This document shows positions 53,446-63,454 of a stretch of 64,000 nucleotides of DNA, one piece after another. Both the position numbers and the translations under genes were made by a program. The first letter of the stretch is position 1, and each line of letters opens with the position of its first letter. The notes below the pieces were generated by a model. The model saw nothing but the letters and a program-made list of their open reading frames with translations. It did no database searches and was not told the origin of the DNA. Source of the stretch: Sphingobacterium prati (GTDB lineage Bacteria; Bacteroidota; Bacteroidia; Sphingobacteriales; Sphingobacteriaceae); the NCBI RefSeq assembly GCF_013167215.1, contig NZ_JABJWY010000032.1, positions 244,249 to 308,248 of the forward strand, written 5' to 3'.

Positions 53446-55851
53446 TTATTCATCCCTTAATTTTTCAACCGGATTAAACCGGGTAGCCCGAAATACGATG
53501 AAGCCCACCAGTAGACCAAGTACGCTCAGTAGTATGCCCAGTGGCAACAGGTAGGTAAATGCATTGATTTCTATTCGGATAATATAGTTCTGTAGCCAAT
53601 GTTGCATCAGCATATAACTAGATGGGACTGTCACCAAAACCGCCAACAGAAATATGCCATAGTACTCCTTTGAAAATAACAGCATCAAATGTGCTAATGA
53701 AGCGCCAAGGACTTTACGGATACCTACTTCCTTGTTACGGAGATGAATCGAGAGGGAGATCAGGCCTGTCAATCCCAACACGACGATCAAAAGTGAAACA
53801 GCACTCGCGATCTGTGCCGCCCGGTGCAGTTGCAGCTCCGTTTCGTATAAACCTTTGATGCGGTCATCCATAAATTGATATTTAAATGGTGCATCAGGCA
53901 TTAATTCTTTCCATTTCCTCTCCAGTCTCTGCACCGCACTGGACAGTTGGCCCGGTTTTAAACGGATACTCAGGTATCGGTATTGAAAGCTCTCATGGAT
54001 ATCTGTCCAGACGATCGCCGGAGATGCCCGATGAAGAGAATTTGCGACAAAGTTATCGGTAACGCCCACAATGGTCATCTTATCTTTTGGATCATTTAGT
54101 GCGATCTGTTGACCGATCGCATTTTGGGCATTATTGATGCCGAAATCTTCCATGGCTTTTTTGTTGATAACAACGGGTCGATTAATGGCACCGGCCACCG
54201 CATTTTTCGGTAAAAAGGTACCTGCCAATAGCGGGATTTCATAGGTTTCCAGAAAGTAACCGTCACTGGTAATGCGTTGTACCTGGATATCGGTATCGTT
54301 ATTATGGCCAAATGCAGGCTGCATATTGAAGCCCAGCAGTCCAGGAGTCTCATAGGAAAGGCTTACCGACTTGACAGCTGATTGCTGTAGTAGCTCATAC
54401 CGGATGGTCTCCATTTTCCGGATACCACCCTCAGACCAGTCCCTTGGTGCCTGTACCGTCAATAGATAATCCTTATTGTATCCTAAATTACTGTTTATGA
54501 ATAAATGAACCTGTTTGGAGATAATCAGGGTACAGACCAATAGAAGAAGCGCAACAGCGAACTGAAAGAATAGGAGCACTTTTCGAACCAATTGCTTGTC
54601 GCCCAATGCGAAGAACTGATTTTTGACCGAGGGAAGTATCTTGATATTGGACAGTTTAATTGCCGGATATAGCCCTGCCAGTACCCCGACCATTATGGTT
54701 AACAGACCCAATAAACCAAAAAAATAGATCGGTAAATTGATCAGAGACGGCAGCTCACGCATCAGTACATGTGCAAACAAAGGACGTAACATGCTATAGA
54801 GGGGCAGACTGATCAAAGCTGAAATAGTTACGATAAGGATATACTCTGTCAGCAATTGCCTTACCAATTGTAGTCTGGAGGAGCCCATAATCTTACGCAC
54901 ACCGATTTCCTTCAACCGCGTAATATGCTGTGCAATACTAAAATTGATAAAGTTGATGATCGCCATGACCAGGATAAAAATGGCAATCCAGATTAGGGTC
55001 TGAATCATCTTGCGGACAGCGCCCTGATTATCATCTAGGTAATAGCTTTTCAAGGGCTTTAGATTTGGGCTGTACTGGCTGGCGAATTCCTTATCGGTAT
55101 TTTTGTGAACCAGTGTTTGAATCGCCACATCCAGTTGTTGCGTCGTCACTCCGGCTTTCAATTCGAGATAACCTGCAATGTAAGGATTATTCCAGTTGTC
55201 AACGGATCTGCCGAAGTATTGTTCGTTGGCAATGGGCAGGAAGATATCGGAATGCATATCCTTTGTTAGATCCATGACTGCATTTTGTACGCCGCTTTTT
55301 ATAACGGCAGTAATTTCAAAATCATGTTTTTCGCCTCTGAAATTTTTAATCTGCAAGGTTTTTCCCAGAACATGTATGTTTCCAAAATATTTTAGGGCAG
55401 CCTTGTCACTGACGACCACTGAAAAAGGGTTATTCAGTGCGGTATTCGGATTACCTGCTAGAATTTCAAATCCAAACATGGTCAAAAGGCTAGGATCTCC
55501 GAGTGCCATTCCTTCTTCATGGATCGTAGCACCATTGGCGATAATACCTGTCAATCCATCGATACGATAATAGTTGGCCACCAAATCTGGATATTCTTCA
55601 TACAGGGCCTTGGGTAGCGCTCCGATCGTGGTCAAATTGATTCCAAATCCTTCCTTCTTATACTTGCTCTGTAATAAAAATTGCTGATCTATATTTTTGA
55701 TCTTACTATTTACCTGATGAACATCCCATACATAGGCCGCGACCAGCAGTAAAAAGGTAATACCAAGAGTCAATCCGATCAGGTTGATCAGGTTTTGAAT
55801 TTTTTTCTTTCGAATGTTCCGCCAGGCAATCTTAAAGTTTGTAAAAGTCAT
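53446..55851 (-). CDS. FtsX/MacB-like ABC transporter permease, copy 4
   Basis: An 801-residue permease: EIGVRKIMGSSRL in the first half, EVGIRKVLGASLA in the second, C-terminus NPVEKLRDE. The start is the ATG of MTFTNFKIAWRN, matching the other copies; ten further codons upstream (to 55881) are not family-like. It is the first gene of a two-gene unit with copy 3, driven by P3. The last domain has an extended hydrophobic helix typical of FtsX. Confidence 0.9.
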   Translation of the reverse strand: MTFTNFKIAWRNIRKKKIQNLINLIGLTLGITFLLLVAAYVWDVHQVNSKIKNIDQQFLLQSKYKKEGFGINLTTIGALPKALYEEYPDLVANYYRIDGLTGIIANGATIHEEGMALGDPSLLTMFGFEILAGNPNTALNNPFSVVVSDKAALKYFGNIHVLGKTLQIKNFRGEKHDFEITAVIKSGVQNAVMDLTKDMHSDIFLPIANEQYFGRSVDNWNNPYIAGYLELKAGVTTQQLDVAIQTLVHKNTDKEFASQYSPNLKPLKSYYLDDNQGAVRKMIQTLIWIAIFILVMAIINFINFSIAQHITRLKEIGVRKIMGSSRLQLVRQLLTEYILIVTISALISLPLYSMLRPLFAHVLMRELPSLINLPIYFFGLLGLLTIMVGVLAGLYPAIKLSNIKILPSVKNQFFALGDKQLVRKVLLFFQFAVALLLLVCTLIISKQVHLFINSNLGYNKDYLLTVQAPRDWSEGGIRKMETIRYELLQQSAVKSVSLSYETPGLLGFNMQPAFGHNNDTDIQVQRITSDGYFLETYEIPLLAGTFLPKNAVAGAINRPVVINKKAMEDFGINNAQNAIGQQIALNDPKDKMTIVGVTDNFVANSLHRASPAIVWTDIHESFQYRYLSIRLKPGQLSSAVQRLERKWKELMPDAPFKYQFMDDRIKGLYETELQLHRAAQIASAVSLLIVVLGLTGLISLSIHLRNKEVGIRKVLGASLAHLMLLFSKEYYGIFLLAVLVTVPSSYMLMQHWLQNYIIRIEINAFTYLLPLGILLSVLGLLVGFIVFRATRFNPVEKLRDE

Positions 55852-55932
55852 TGTCACTCGTATAAAGGTTATTTCCATCACCGCAAACCGACCGGATGCA
55901 GGCTTAGGTTTTCGTTAATTTGTATACGATAA

Positions 55933-55948
55933 TACAAATCCTTAGCCA
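55933..55948 (-). promoter_or_regulatory. Sigma-54-like -24/-12 promoter P3
   Basis: On the minus strand TGGCTAAGGATTTGTA; GG and GT are 10 bases apart, with T in place of C at -12. It is about 82 bases before the copy 4 start. Confidence 0.45.
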
Positions 55949-56002
55949 AGCCTGTAGTTTGTTGATTGTTAGTTTTTTAAAGTTGTCCTTTTATAGCGTA
56001 AA

Positions 56003-56020
56003 CTGTCCGATTTCGGACAG
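56003..56020 (-). promoter_or_regulatory. Upstream activator-like dyad of P3 (perfect palindrome)
   Basis: CTGTCCGATTTCGGACAG on the plus strand, two exact 8-bp arms with a 2-base centre. It is 54 bases upstream of the -24 element. It is the clearest copy of the motif shared with P1 and P2. Confidence 0.65.
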
Positions 56021-56147
56021 TCATTGTACACCCGTGAACACCTTGATCTCATCGATTCCCCGAAGGGATAGCAAATAACCAGACAGGTAAAATTGGTATA
56101 TCTTTGGCTATCAATAGTATTGCTACTACTTGTTTGATAGTGCCTTT

Positions 56148-58528
56148 CTATTCATCCCTTAAACTATCAACAGGATTGGCTGTAGCCGCTTTTATAGATT
56201 GTAGGGCTACCACTGCAATCGTTAAAATAAGGCCAACACAGAAAGCGGATGCAAAGATCCACCAGCCCATACTGATCCGAAATGGGAAATTGTCCAACCA
56301 GCGATTCATCAGATAATAAGCCAGTGGTGTCGCAAGTACAAAGGCGATTGTGATCCATTTGAAGAAATCTTGTGACAACAACACAATAATACCTGTTACC
56401 GAAGAACCTAACACTTTCCGGATTCCGATTTCTTTTGTTCGTTTAAGAATGCTAATGGAAAGTAATCCAAGAAAACCAAGCATACTGATGCTTATCGCTA
56501 CGAAAGCGGCGATCCAGATCAGCTTTTCCAGTAATGCTTCTTTCTTGTAGAGCTGAGCAATCTGCTGGTCATAGAATTTGTATTGGAACACTTCATCGGG
56601 ATACCAGTTTTTCCATTGCTGTTCCAGATCTTTCACGAGCAGCTGATGATCGGTACCTTTCAGTTTAATCGCTACATTTTTTAACCGCGTTTCGTTATAC
56701 CCAATTACAGTAGGCGAGATGGGTTGGTTCAGTGAATTGGTGCTGAAGTCCGCAACAACACCTACAATTGTTCCCGCTTGTTCTTCATTCAGTCCGCCGG
56801 CATTTAAAGACTTGCCGATAATGTCGTTGGGATCTTTAAAGCCCAATGCGGTAGCCATATTCTGATTGATCAGAAATTCAGGTTTCTGCGGATTGTCGTT
56901 GAAATTTCTTCCTGCCAATAATTTGATATTGAATGTGTTGATGTATGCAGAATCGCCGATAGCATATCGGGCCGGCCATTTTTCCCATTCTGTTCTGTTA
57001 TCAAACTGAATGGTTCCACCCCATACTTTCTCGGATGAAGGCGGATTATCGCTAAAGCTGTATGATTGGATATCAGTTCTATTGTTAATGAAATGAGCGA
57101 TTTTCTCTTTTGATTGCAGCATTCCTTTTGTGAACGGAAGTAGAATAACTTGCTGTCTGCTGAATCCTATATCTGTATTTTTGAGATGATTTACCTGTAA
57201 GACAATAGTAAATGTGGCGATCAGCAGCGTCATGGCGATCACATTCTGAAATACAATAAGCGTTTTGCGGCTAAAACTCCAAGGGCCTATCGTTAACTTT
57301 TTCAGTGCCTGATGAATGTCCATCCGGCAGACAAAGATGAGCGGATAGATAGAAGTCAATAAGCTCGTTGAAATCCAGATCAAGCCAATTATAGCAGTAA
57401 ACGACAAAGGGTGGACAATCTGTACGGGTTCATTTGGGAAAAGAGCCTGATTTGCCCAATTAAAAAAGATCAGCAATAAAACTAAGGCGAAAATAATAGC
57501 ACCGGCAGTCAAGATCAGGGTCTCGATCAGAAACTGAATATACAGTTGCCTTTTGGAACTACCCAGTACCTTTCTCACACCCATTTCTACACTACGGTTC
57601 ATTTGTCCGGCGAAAGTGATATTGCTGTAATTGACCAGAGCCATGATACTGACTCCGGTGGCAATCGCTGCCAGGATACCCAACAATGTACGCTGTGTTC
57701 CTTTTCCATAGTCTGTGTCAAAGTGAAAGTTTGTCAATGGCAGGAGTTTATAACTGAATGTTTGTAGCGCATCTTTGGACCAGTACTTTGCGACAAGTGC
57801 ATGTATGGCCTGCTCGACCATATTTTTATCGGCGGTGTTTTTTAAGGTGACAAGGATGTTATTGTTTGAGTTGGAATAACCCCAATTGTTGAAGAATTTA
57901 TCATTTTTTGGGATCTGCCACAAAGTAGCCACGGAACTTAGGGAAAAATAGATTTCTGAACGGAAGTCTGAATTTTTGTTGTTGTCATCGATGATACCCA
58001 CAACTTTTACTGGGAATTTGCTGTCGACCAGGATCGTTTTTCCCAAGGGGTTATCGTTATTAAAATAAGTTTTGGCAATTGTTTTGGTCAATGCGACGGT
58101 ATTAGGCTGATCCAGATCTTTTGGGGATCCCTCCAGCCAGGGGAAATTTAATGTATTGAAATATTCCGATGAAACAAAAGCGGCTTTGCCCTCCGTTTTA
58201 TACAATTGGTCCCCTATCCGTAGCGTCAGGTCTTTATTATATATAATGCTGTACGTTCCACTTGTGGAATTTCACGTGAAATAGCGTTGTACATGGCATA
58301 GGATCCGCCTTTGCTATGCTCGACCTGCTCTAGTTTGAGATCCTGTACGACCAGAAAGGTGCGATCTTTATCGGTATGAAACTGATCAAAACTATATTGG
58401 AAGCTGTTATAACTATAGATAAATAAACTGCAGGCAATTGCTAACCCTAATCCAGCGATTGTTAGAAAAGTATAATAGCTATGTCTAAACAACTGCCTTA
58501 GTGCTGATTTGAAATATGTTTTGATCAT
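56148..58528 (-). pseudogene. FtsX/MacB-like ABC transporter permease, copy 5, frameshifted
   Basis: The N-terminal 100 residues (58528-58226, ending RTALYIIKT) and the C-terminal 685 residues (from the frame ending at 56148) are one permease split by a frameshift. At 58238-58245 the sequence is TATATATA; removing one TA joins the frames as RTALYNKDLTLRIGDQLYKT, which aligns with the other copies, and gives a 792-residue protein of normal length. Motifs of both halves are intact (EMGVRKVLGSS, EIGIRKVLGSS, C-terminus NPVDSLRDE). It could be a recent pseudogene, a phase-variable gene or a base-calling error. Confidence 0.85.
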
Positions 58529-58579
58529 AATTTTTATTGTGTTGCGTTTACAATATCATTTTTTTTGTCGTATTGGAGA

Positions 58580-60985
58580 TCATTCCTCCCGCAGGCTATC
58601 GACCGGATTTGCTATTGCTGCCTTGATGGCTTGTGAACTAACCGTCAATAGCGCGATCAGTATGGCGAGTAGTCCTGCAACAGCGAACATCCACCATTGC
58701 ATTTCAATGCGGTAAGCAAAATTTTCCAGCCATTTGTGCATCGCCCACCAGGCTATCGGTGAAGAAATCACGATAGCGATCAGGACAAGTTTGATAAATT
58801 CCGCCGAAAGCATCCCTGTAATACCCGGAACGGATGCGCCGATGACTTTACGAATACCTATTTCTTTCCGGCGTTGGTTTGCCGTAAAAATAGCTAATCC
58901 AAATAAACCCAGACAAGCGACAAAAATCGTTAGTCCGGCGAATATGCTCAACAGTTTTCCTGTTTTGACTTCGGCCTGATAGGTTTGGGCATAGCGCTCA
59001 TCGAGGAAAGAATAATTGAATGGAATATCGGAAGGGAAAGCGTCGTATTCAGCGTTCAACTTTTGAATCAGCGCCTCGGTATCTTTTGTCTCTGTTTTGA
59101 CAATCAGACTCCCAGCCTGATCGCCCAATACCATGACCAAGGGTGAAATGGGGTCGTGTAACGATTTAAAATGGAAATCTTTGACAACACCCACGACACG
59201 ATAGGTTTTATTATCCTTATTGGTCAGTGTATGGCCGAGACTCTTCCCTTTCCAGCCTAGATCTCTTGCTGCGGTTTCATTCACGATAATGGATAAGGTA
59301 TCGTTACCAAAAGCTTTCGAAAAATTTCGCCCCTCATGAAGCTGCATACCCATTGCAGCAATATATTCTTCGTCTACATCATAACGGAGTGTTTTGACCC
59401 ATTTTTCGGTATTTCCGTCCGGATAGACAAAAAAGTTATTGTTGTTAGTTTCTCCAGCGGGTAAGTAAGATGAGCGGGAGATATGTTTGATACGACTGTC
59501 TTCGGATAGTAGCTTGACGTAAGTTTTTTCGTTTTCGCCCAAGGGCCAAGTCTGGATCACAATGACATTCTCTTTTTCATAGCCTAATTTGATGTTCCGC
59601 ATATAATCGAGCTGTCGGATGACAACCACTGTGCAGAAAATGAGCCCCACAGAAATAATAAACTGAAAGACTACAAGGCTGCTCCGGAGATTGAACCGTT
59701 TTGTAGATCGCAACAAACGTCCCTTTAATACAACTAAAGGGTTGAAAGCAGCTAGGTATAAAGCAGAATAAGTACTCGAAAATAGACCGACCAATAATCC
59801 GAATGCGAGCAAAAGGGGAATGATTTTGGCAAAATCGAGCTGCTGGATTGCAATGGATTTACCCGATAATTGATTAAATAGAGGAAGAGCCAATAGAACA
59901 ATCCCAACTGCCAGAAACAATGCCAGATAGGTCAGCAGAATGCCCTCAGATAGGAACTGACGGATCAGACTTTGCTTGTCAGCACCGAGTACTTTCCGTA
60001 CACCTACTTCACGACTTCTCCGGAAACCACTTGCCGTTGATAGGTTCATAAAATTGATCGTCGCGATCAATAACATAAACAGCGCTATAGCACTAAAAAT
60101 ATAGATATACCGGATATCACCGGATGGACTTAGATCGTAGCTAAAATTGGAATGCAGATGGATATCGGTCAGGGGCTGCAAATAGAGACCTAATGTATTG
60201 CCCGACTTTTTATAATCTTCATAGCTCATTCCGAATCCAGCCATAAACTGAGCACCGACATGTTTGTCAAATAAGGTTGCCAAGTTTTTCTCTAGACTTT
60301 TTAATGAAGTATTTTCTGCAAGGAGTGCATAGGTATAGTACTCGGATGTCATCCAGGAATTTGAACGGGAGTCTTCCAGTGCCGCCATTGAGGTGAAGAT
60401 ATCAAAATGGAAGTGCGAGTTTTTAGGAATATCCTTCATTACTCCGGTAATTTTTAGCATATTTTGGTCACCTTTTATGGCGAGATCCCGACCTACGACG
60501 TCTGTTGTTCCAAAATATTTGCGTGCCATGGATTCAGATATGACCGCCGTATAGGGCATCTTCACGGCAGTATTCGCATCACCTTTGATAAGAGGCAAGG
60601 TGAAAATCTTAAAGAAGGAGGCATCCACATAGGCCATCTGTTCATCACGAAAAACCTTATCATCAACGGTAAATAAGGGGGCTCCACCTTGTCTCAAACG
60701 TGCTGTTTCCTGTACTTCGGCTAATTCAGCTTTCATTGTGGCTGCCACAGGGGGCATAACATGCGCCTCATTCATCGTTCCCCCTTTTACCGTACCGCGA
60801 AAGACCACACGTACAATTCGATCTGCATTTGTATTGAACCGGTCAAAACTGAACTCATCAGCCACATATAGGCTTATCAGCAAGCAGATCGCAATACCCA
60901 AGGCTAACCCAGTGATATTAATGATCGAGGTGGAAGAATTTCTTCTTAGATTCCGCCACGCTATTTTTAGATTATTCTTTATCAT
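58580..60985 (-). CDS. FtsX/MacB-like ABC transporter permease, copy 6
   Basis: An 801-residue permease: EVGVRKVLGADKQ in the first half, EIGIRKVIGASVP in the second, C-terminus NPVDSLREE. Start MIKNNLKIAWRNLRRN. It starts 31 bases after copy 7 and is followed 51 bases later by the frameshifted copy 5, so it is in the middle of a multi-permease transcript whose promoter is beyond the window edge. Confidence 0.9.
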   Translation of the reverse strand: MIKNNLKIAWRNLRRNSSTSIINITGLALGIAICLLISLYVADEFSFDRFNTNADRIVRVVFRGTVKGGTMNEAHVMPPVAATMKAELAEVQETARLRQGGAPLFTVDDKVFRDEQMAYVDASFFKIFTLPLIKGDANTAVKMPYTAVISESMARKYFGTTDVVGRDLAIKGDQNMLKITGVMKDIPKNSHFHFDIFTSMAALEDSRSNSWMTSEYYTYALLAENTSLKSLEKNLATLFDKHVGAQFMAGFGMSYEDYKKSGNTLGLYLQPLTDIHLHSNFSYDLSPSGDIRYIYIFSAIALFMLLIATINFMNLSTASGFRRSREVGVRKVLGADKQSLIRQFLSEGILLTYLALFLAVGIVLLALPLFNQLSGKSIAIQQLDFAKIIPLLLAFGLLVGLFSSTYSALYLAAFNPLVVLKGRLLRSTKRFNLRSSLVVFQFIISVGLIFCTVVVIRQLDYMRNIKLGYEKENVIVIQTWPLGENEKTYVKLLSEDSRIKHISRSSYLPAGETNNNNFFVYPDGNTEKWVKTLRYDVDEEYIAAMGMQLHEGRNFSKAFGNDTLSIIVNETAARDLGWKGKSLGHTLTNKDNKTYRVVGVVKDFHFKSLHDPISPLVMVLGDQAGSLIVKTETKDTEALIQKLNAEYDAFPSDIPFNYSFLDERYAQTYQAEVKTGKLLSIFAGLTIFVACLGLFGLAIFTANQRRKEIGIRKVIGASVPGITGMLSAEFIKLVLIAIVISSPIAWWAMHKWLENFAYRIEMQWWMFAVAGLLAILIALLTVSSQAIKAAIANPVDSLREE

Positions 60986-61016
60986 AATGGGATTGTATTA
61001 GCTGTTCATATTTCTA

Positions 61017-63407
61017 CTATTCATCCCGTAAACTATCGACAGGGTTGACTAACGCTGCCCGGATTGTTTTAATATTTACAGTAATCATACTGACAAATAA
61101 AAGTGAGAGTCCGGCGGTAATAAAGAACCACCATTGCACTTCTATTTTATAGGCATAATCTTCGAGCCATTTGTGGGAAAAATACCAGGCTATTGGGCTA
61201 GCAACTAAAACGGAAAGGATAATCAAGATCAAATAGTCTTTTGAAAAAAGATGTGAAATATCCGTAACAGAAGCCCCCAAAACTTTGCGGATACCTATTT
61301 CTTTCGTGCGTTGTTCAAGGCTTTGCATAATTAATCCAGTGATACCAAGTGCGGAAATCAATAAGGTCAATACGCTGAATAGGACAAATAACTGTACTTG
61401 CTTGTTTTCCTTTTCATACTGCTTTGCTATTAAATCGTCGACCCAGTTAAATGAAATTAGTTTATTTGGATAGGTATTTTGCAGAATTTTTAAGGCCAAT
61501 TGTATTGTTTGCTGTTCCTGTCCTTCCTTAACTTTCATCAGGATATTGCCGTGGTCGAATTCTTTGGCCAGGATGACTGTTGGTACCCTGTTTTTGTGAA
61601 AGGACTCGCTGTGGAAGTCTTTGACAATTCCCACAGGAATAATTTGCAGATCTTTATACAATACATTGAGTTTGTCTATCCCGAGTTGCTCTGCTGTACT
61701 TTCGGTAATAAGGGCATTGTTGATATTGTCTTCATCTTTGGATTCGTCAGTTTCGACATGCGCGTAGTCTTCGGGAGTCAGCAGTCTTCCCTTGATCAAT
61801 TGTATTCCCAATGTCTTGGGCAAATTTGAATCCCCACCGATAAAACTCACCTGGATATTTTTTTCTGGGTTATTTTTGTCGGCAATCGTTTTTGCCATAT
61901 AACCAGACCCTTGACTTGGAGTCCAGGCGGCGATGCTGACAGCTTCAATTCCTGAAAGTTGACTGATCTCCTCTCTCACAGCGGTACTATGTATTCCCAT
62001 ATTAAAATAAGTCGCATTGAGGATATTCTTTACTTGTATTCCCAAAGGCGAAGACTGAATATAGGTTAGCTGTGATTTAATGGTGATCAGTCCGATGAGG
62101 ACGACAATGGAAATGCTAAATTGAATTGAAATGAGTACTTTTTTGATCAATATTTCTCCTTTAGGAACCTTTGACAGTTTGTTTTTGAGCGCATCCGAAC
62201 TTTTAATCCTCGAGATTAACCAAGCGGGATATAACCCGACCAAAAGTCCCAACAGGACAGTTATAATCAAAAAGCATGGAAGTAACATTGATTGGATGGA
62301 TCTCGTATAAGCGAGATCGTATCCTAGAAAATTTTCAAGTTGCGGTAGACAGACTTTAAAGAACATCACGCTAATTAAAGCTGAGGTAAAAAAGATCAAT
62401 ACCGTTTCCAACAATAAGCGCGAGATTATTTGATTCCTGCTGGCTCCAAGTACTTTATGTATATTCAGATTTTTTAATTTCTTAATTGTTCTTACGGCGT
62501 AAATATTTATGAAATTGATACAGGAGATGATCAATACCAAGATAGCAACACCGACAAATATTTTAGTTGTTTTTGAGTTGCCGCTGATTTTGTTATCTCT
62601 CAACGGTTCCATGTAGATGTCGTGAATGGGCTGTAGACGAAAAGATGTCGTGTTTTTGACCCCTGGGTTGAGAAATCCCTTATACCAGTTGTTTATTTTT
62701 TTCTCAAAATCTGGTATTGATGTTCCGGATTTCAGCTGCAAAAACTGCTGTCTATAATAACCTGAACCATCTCTTTGCAGTTCCATTGCCAGTTTGGGTA
62801 ATAGCACAATGGCCGAAGTTCGTAGGGTGGAATTGTAGGGAAGCTTCTCCATGACCCCTGTGATGACATAATCGTATGTTTTATTGGAATATGGGTCGGC
62901 ACTTTGGATCACTTTCCCGATCACATTTTCACCTTTAAAGTATTTTTCTTTGAATTCGCTGTCAACGAGCAGGTTTGTTTTTCCTTGAATGAGCTGACTA
63001 GGGCTTCCTTCAAGGATCTTGATGTCGAGTAGGTTCAGTATGTTTGGGTCCGCTTCCAATGCGGGTATTGCAATGGACTGTGTTGATGCTATAGCTGTTT
63101 TTAGATAGATATCTGTTGATTCTATATAGGTCTCATTCTGAACCTCTGGAAATAGTCGCTTTAGCTCAGAACTTAGATTTACAAAAGTTTCAGACATCTG
63201 GCGCTCTAGTCCGGCGGTTGAATCCAGGGCTACAACCCGAAAGAGATCATCCGCGTTTTTCCAACTTCTGTCATAAGAGTTTTCTTCAACAACGAGTGCA
63301 AACACAAGAAGACAAAGTGTTAAGCCAATGCTCAAACCGAATACATTTATCCAGGCATATTGCTTATTTTTAATAATGCTTCGTAATGTAAGTTTAAAAG
63401 TATTCAT
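61017..63407 (-). CDS. FtsX/MacB-like ABC transporter permease, copy 7
   Basis: A 796-residue permease: NLNIHKVLGASRN in the first half (His in place of the usual Arg), EIGIRKVLGASVT in the second, C-terminus NPVDSLRDE. It lies 47 bases after the stop of copy 8 and 31 bases before copy 6. Two-half layout as in the others. Confidence 0.9.
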   Translation of the reverse strand: MNTFKLTLRSIIKNKQYAWINVFGLSIGLTLCLLVFALVVEENSYDRSWKNADDLFRVVALDSTAGLERQMSETFVNLSSELKRLFPEVQNETYIESTDIYLKTAIASTQSIAIPALEADPNILNLLDIKILEGSPSQLIQGKTNLLVDSEFKEKYFKGENVIGKVIQSADPYSNKTYDYVITGVMEKLPYNSTLRTSAIVLLPKLAMELQRDGSGYYRQQFLQLKSGTSIPDFEKKINNWYKGFLNPGVKNTTSFRLQPIHDIYMEPLRDNKISGNSKTTKIFVGVAILVLIISCINFINIYAVRTIKKLKNLNIHKVLGASRNQIISRLLLETVLIFFTSALISVMFFKVCLPQLENFLGYDLAYTRSIQSMLLPCFLIITVLLGLLVGLYPAWLISRIKSSDALKNKLSKVPKGEILIKKVLISIQFSISIVVLIGLITIKSQLTYIQSSPLGIQVKNILNATYFNMGIHSTAVREEISQLSGIEAVSIAAWTPSQGSGYMAKTIADKNNPEKNIQVSFIGGDSNLPKTLGIQLIKGRLLTPEDYAHVETDESKDEDNINNALITESTAEQLGIDKLNVLYKDLQIIPVGIVKDFHSESFHKNRVPTVILAKEFDHGNILMKVKEGQEQQTIQLALKILQNTYPNKLISFNWVDDLIAKQYEKENKQVQLFVLFSVLTLLISALGITGLIMQSLEQRTKEIGIRKVLGASVTDISHLFSKDYLILIILSVLVASPIAWYFSHKWLEDYAYKIEVQWWFFITAGLSLLFVSMITVNIKTIRAALVNPVDSLRDE

Positions 63408-63454
63408 TGTTTCCTTCGCTTTAAAATTTGAATCTATTCGTTATGGCTAACAGC

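Noticed and set aside
56148..58205. 685-residue permease as an independent gene with a TTG start
   Set aside because: It lacks the N-terminal helix seen in all other copies, and the missing part is present just upstream in another frame.
58226..58528. 100-residue protein as a separate small gene
   Set aside because: It is clearly the N-terminus of the frameshifted permease; its helix and AlaArg-rich start match the other permeases, and the next frame continues without a start.
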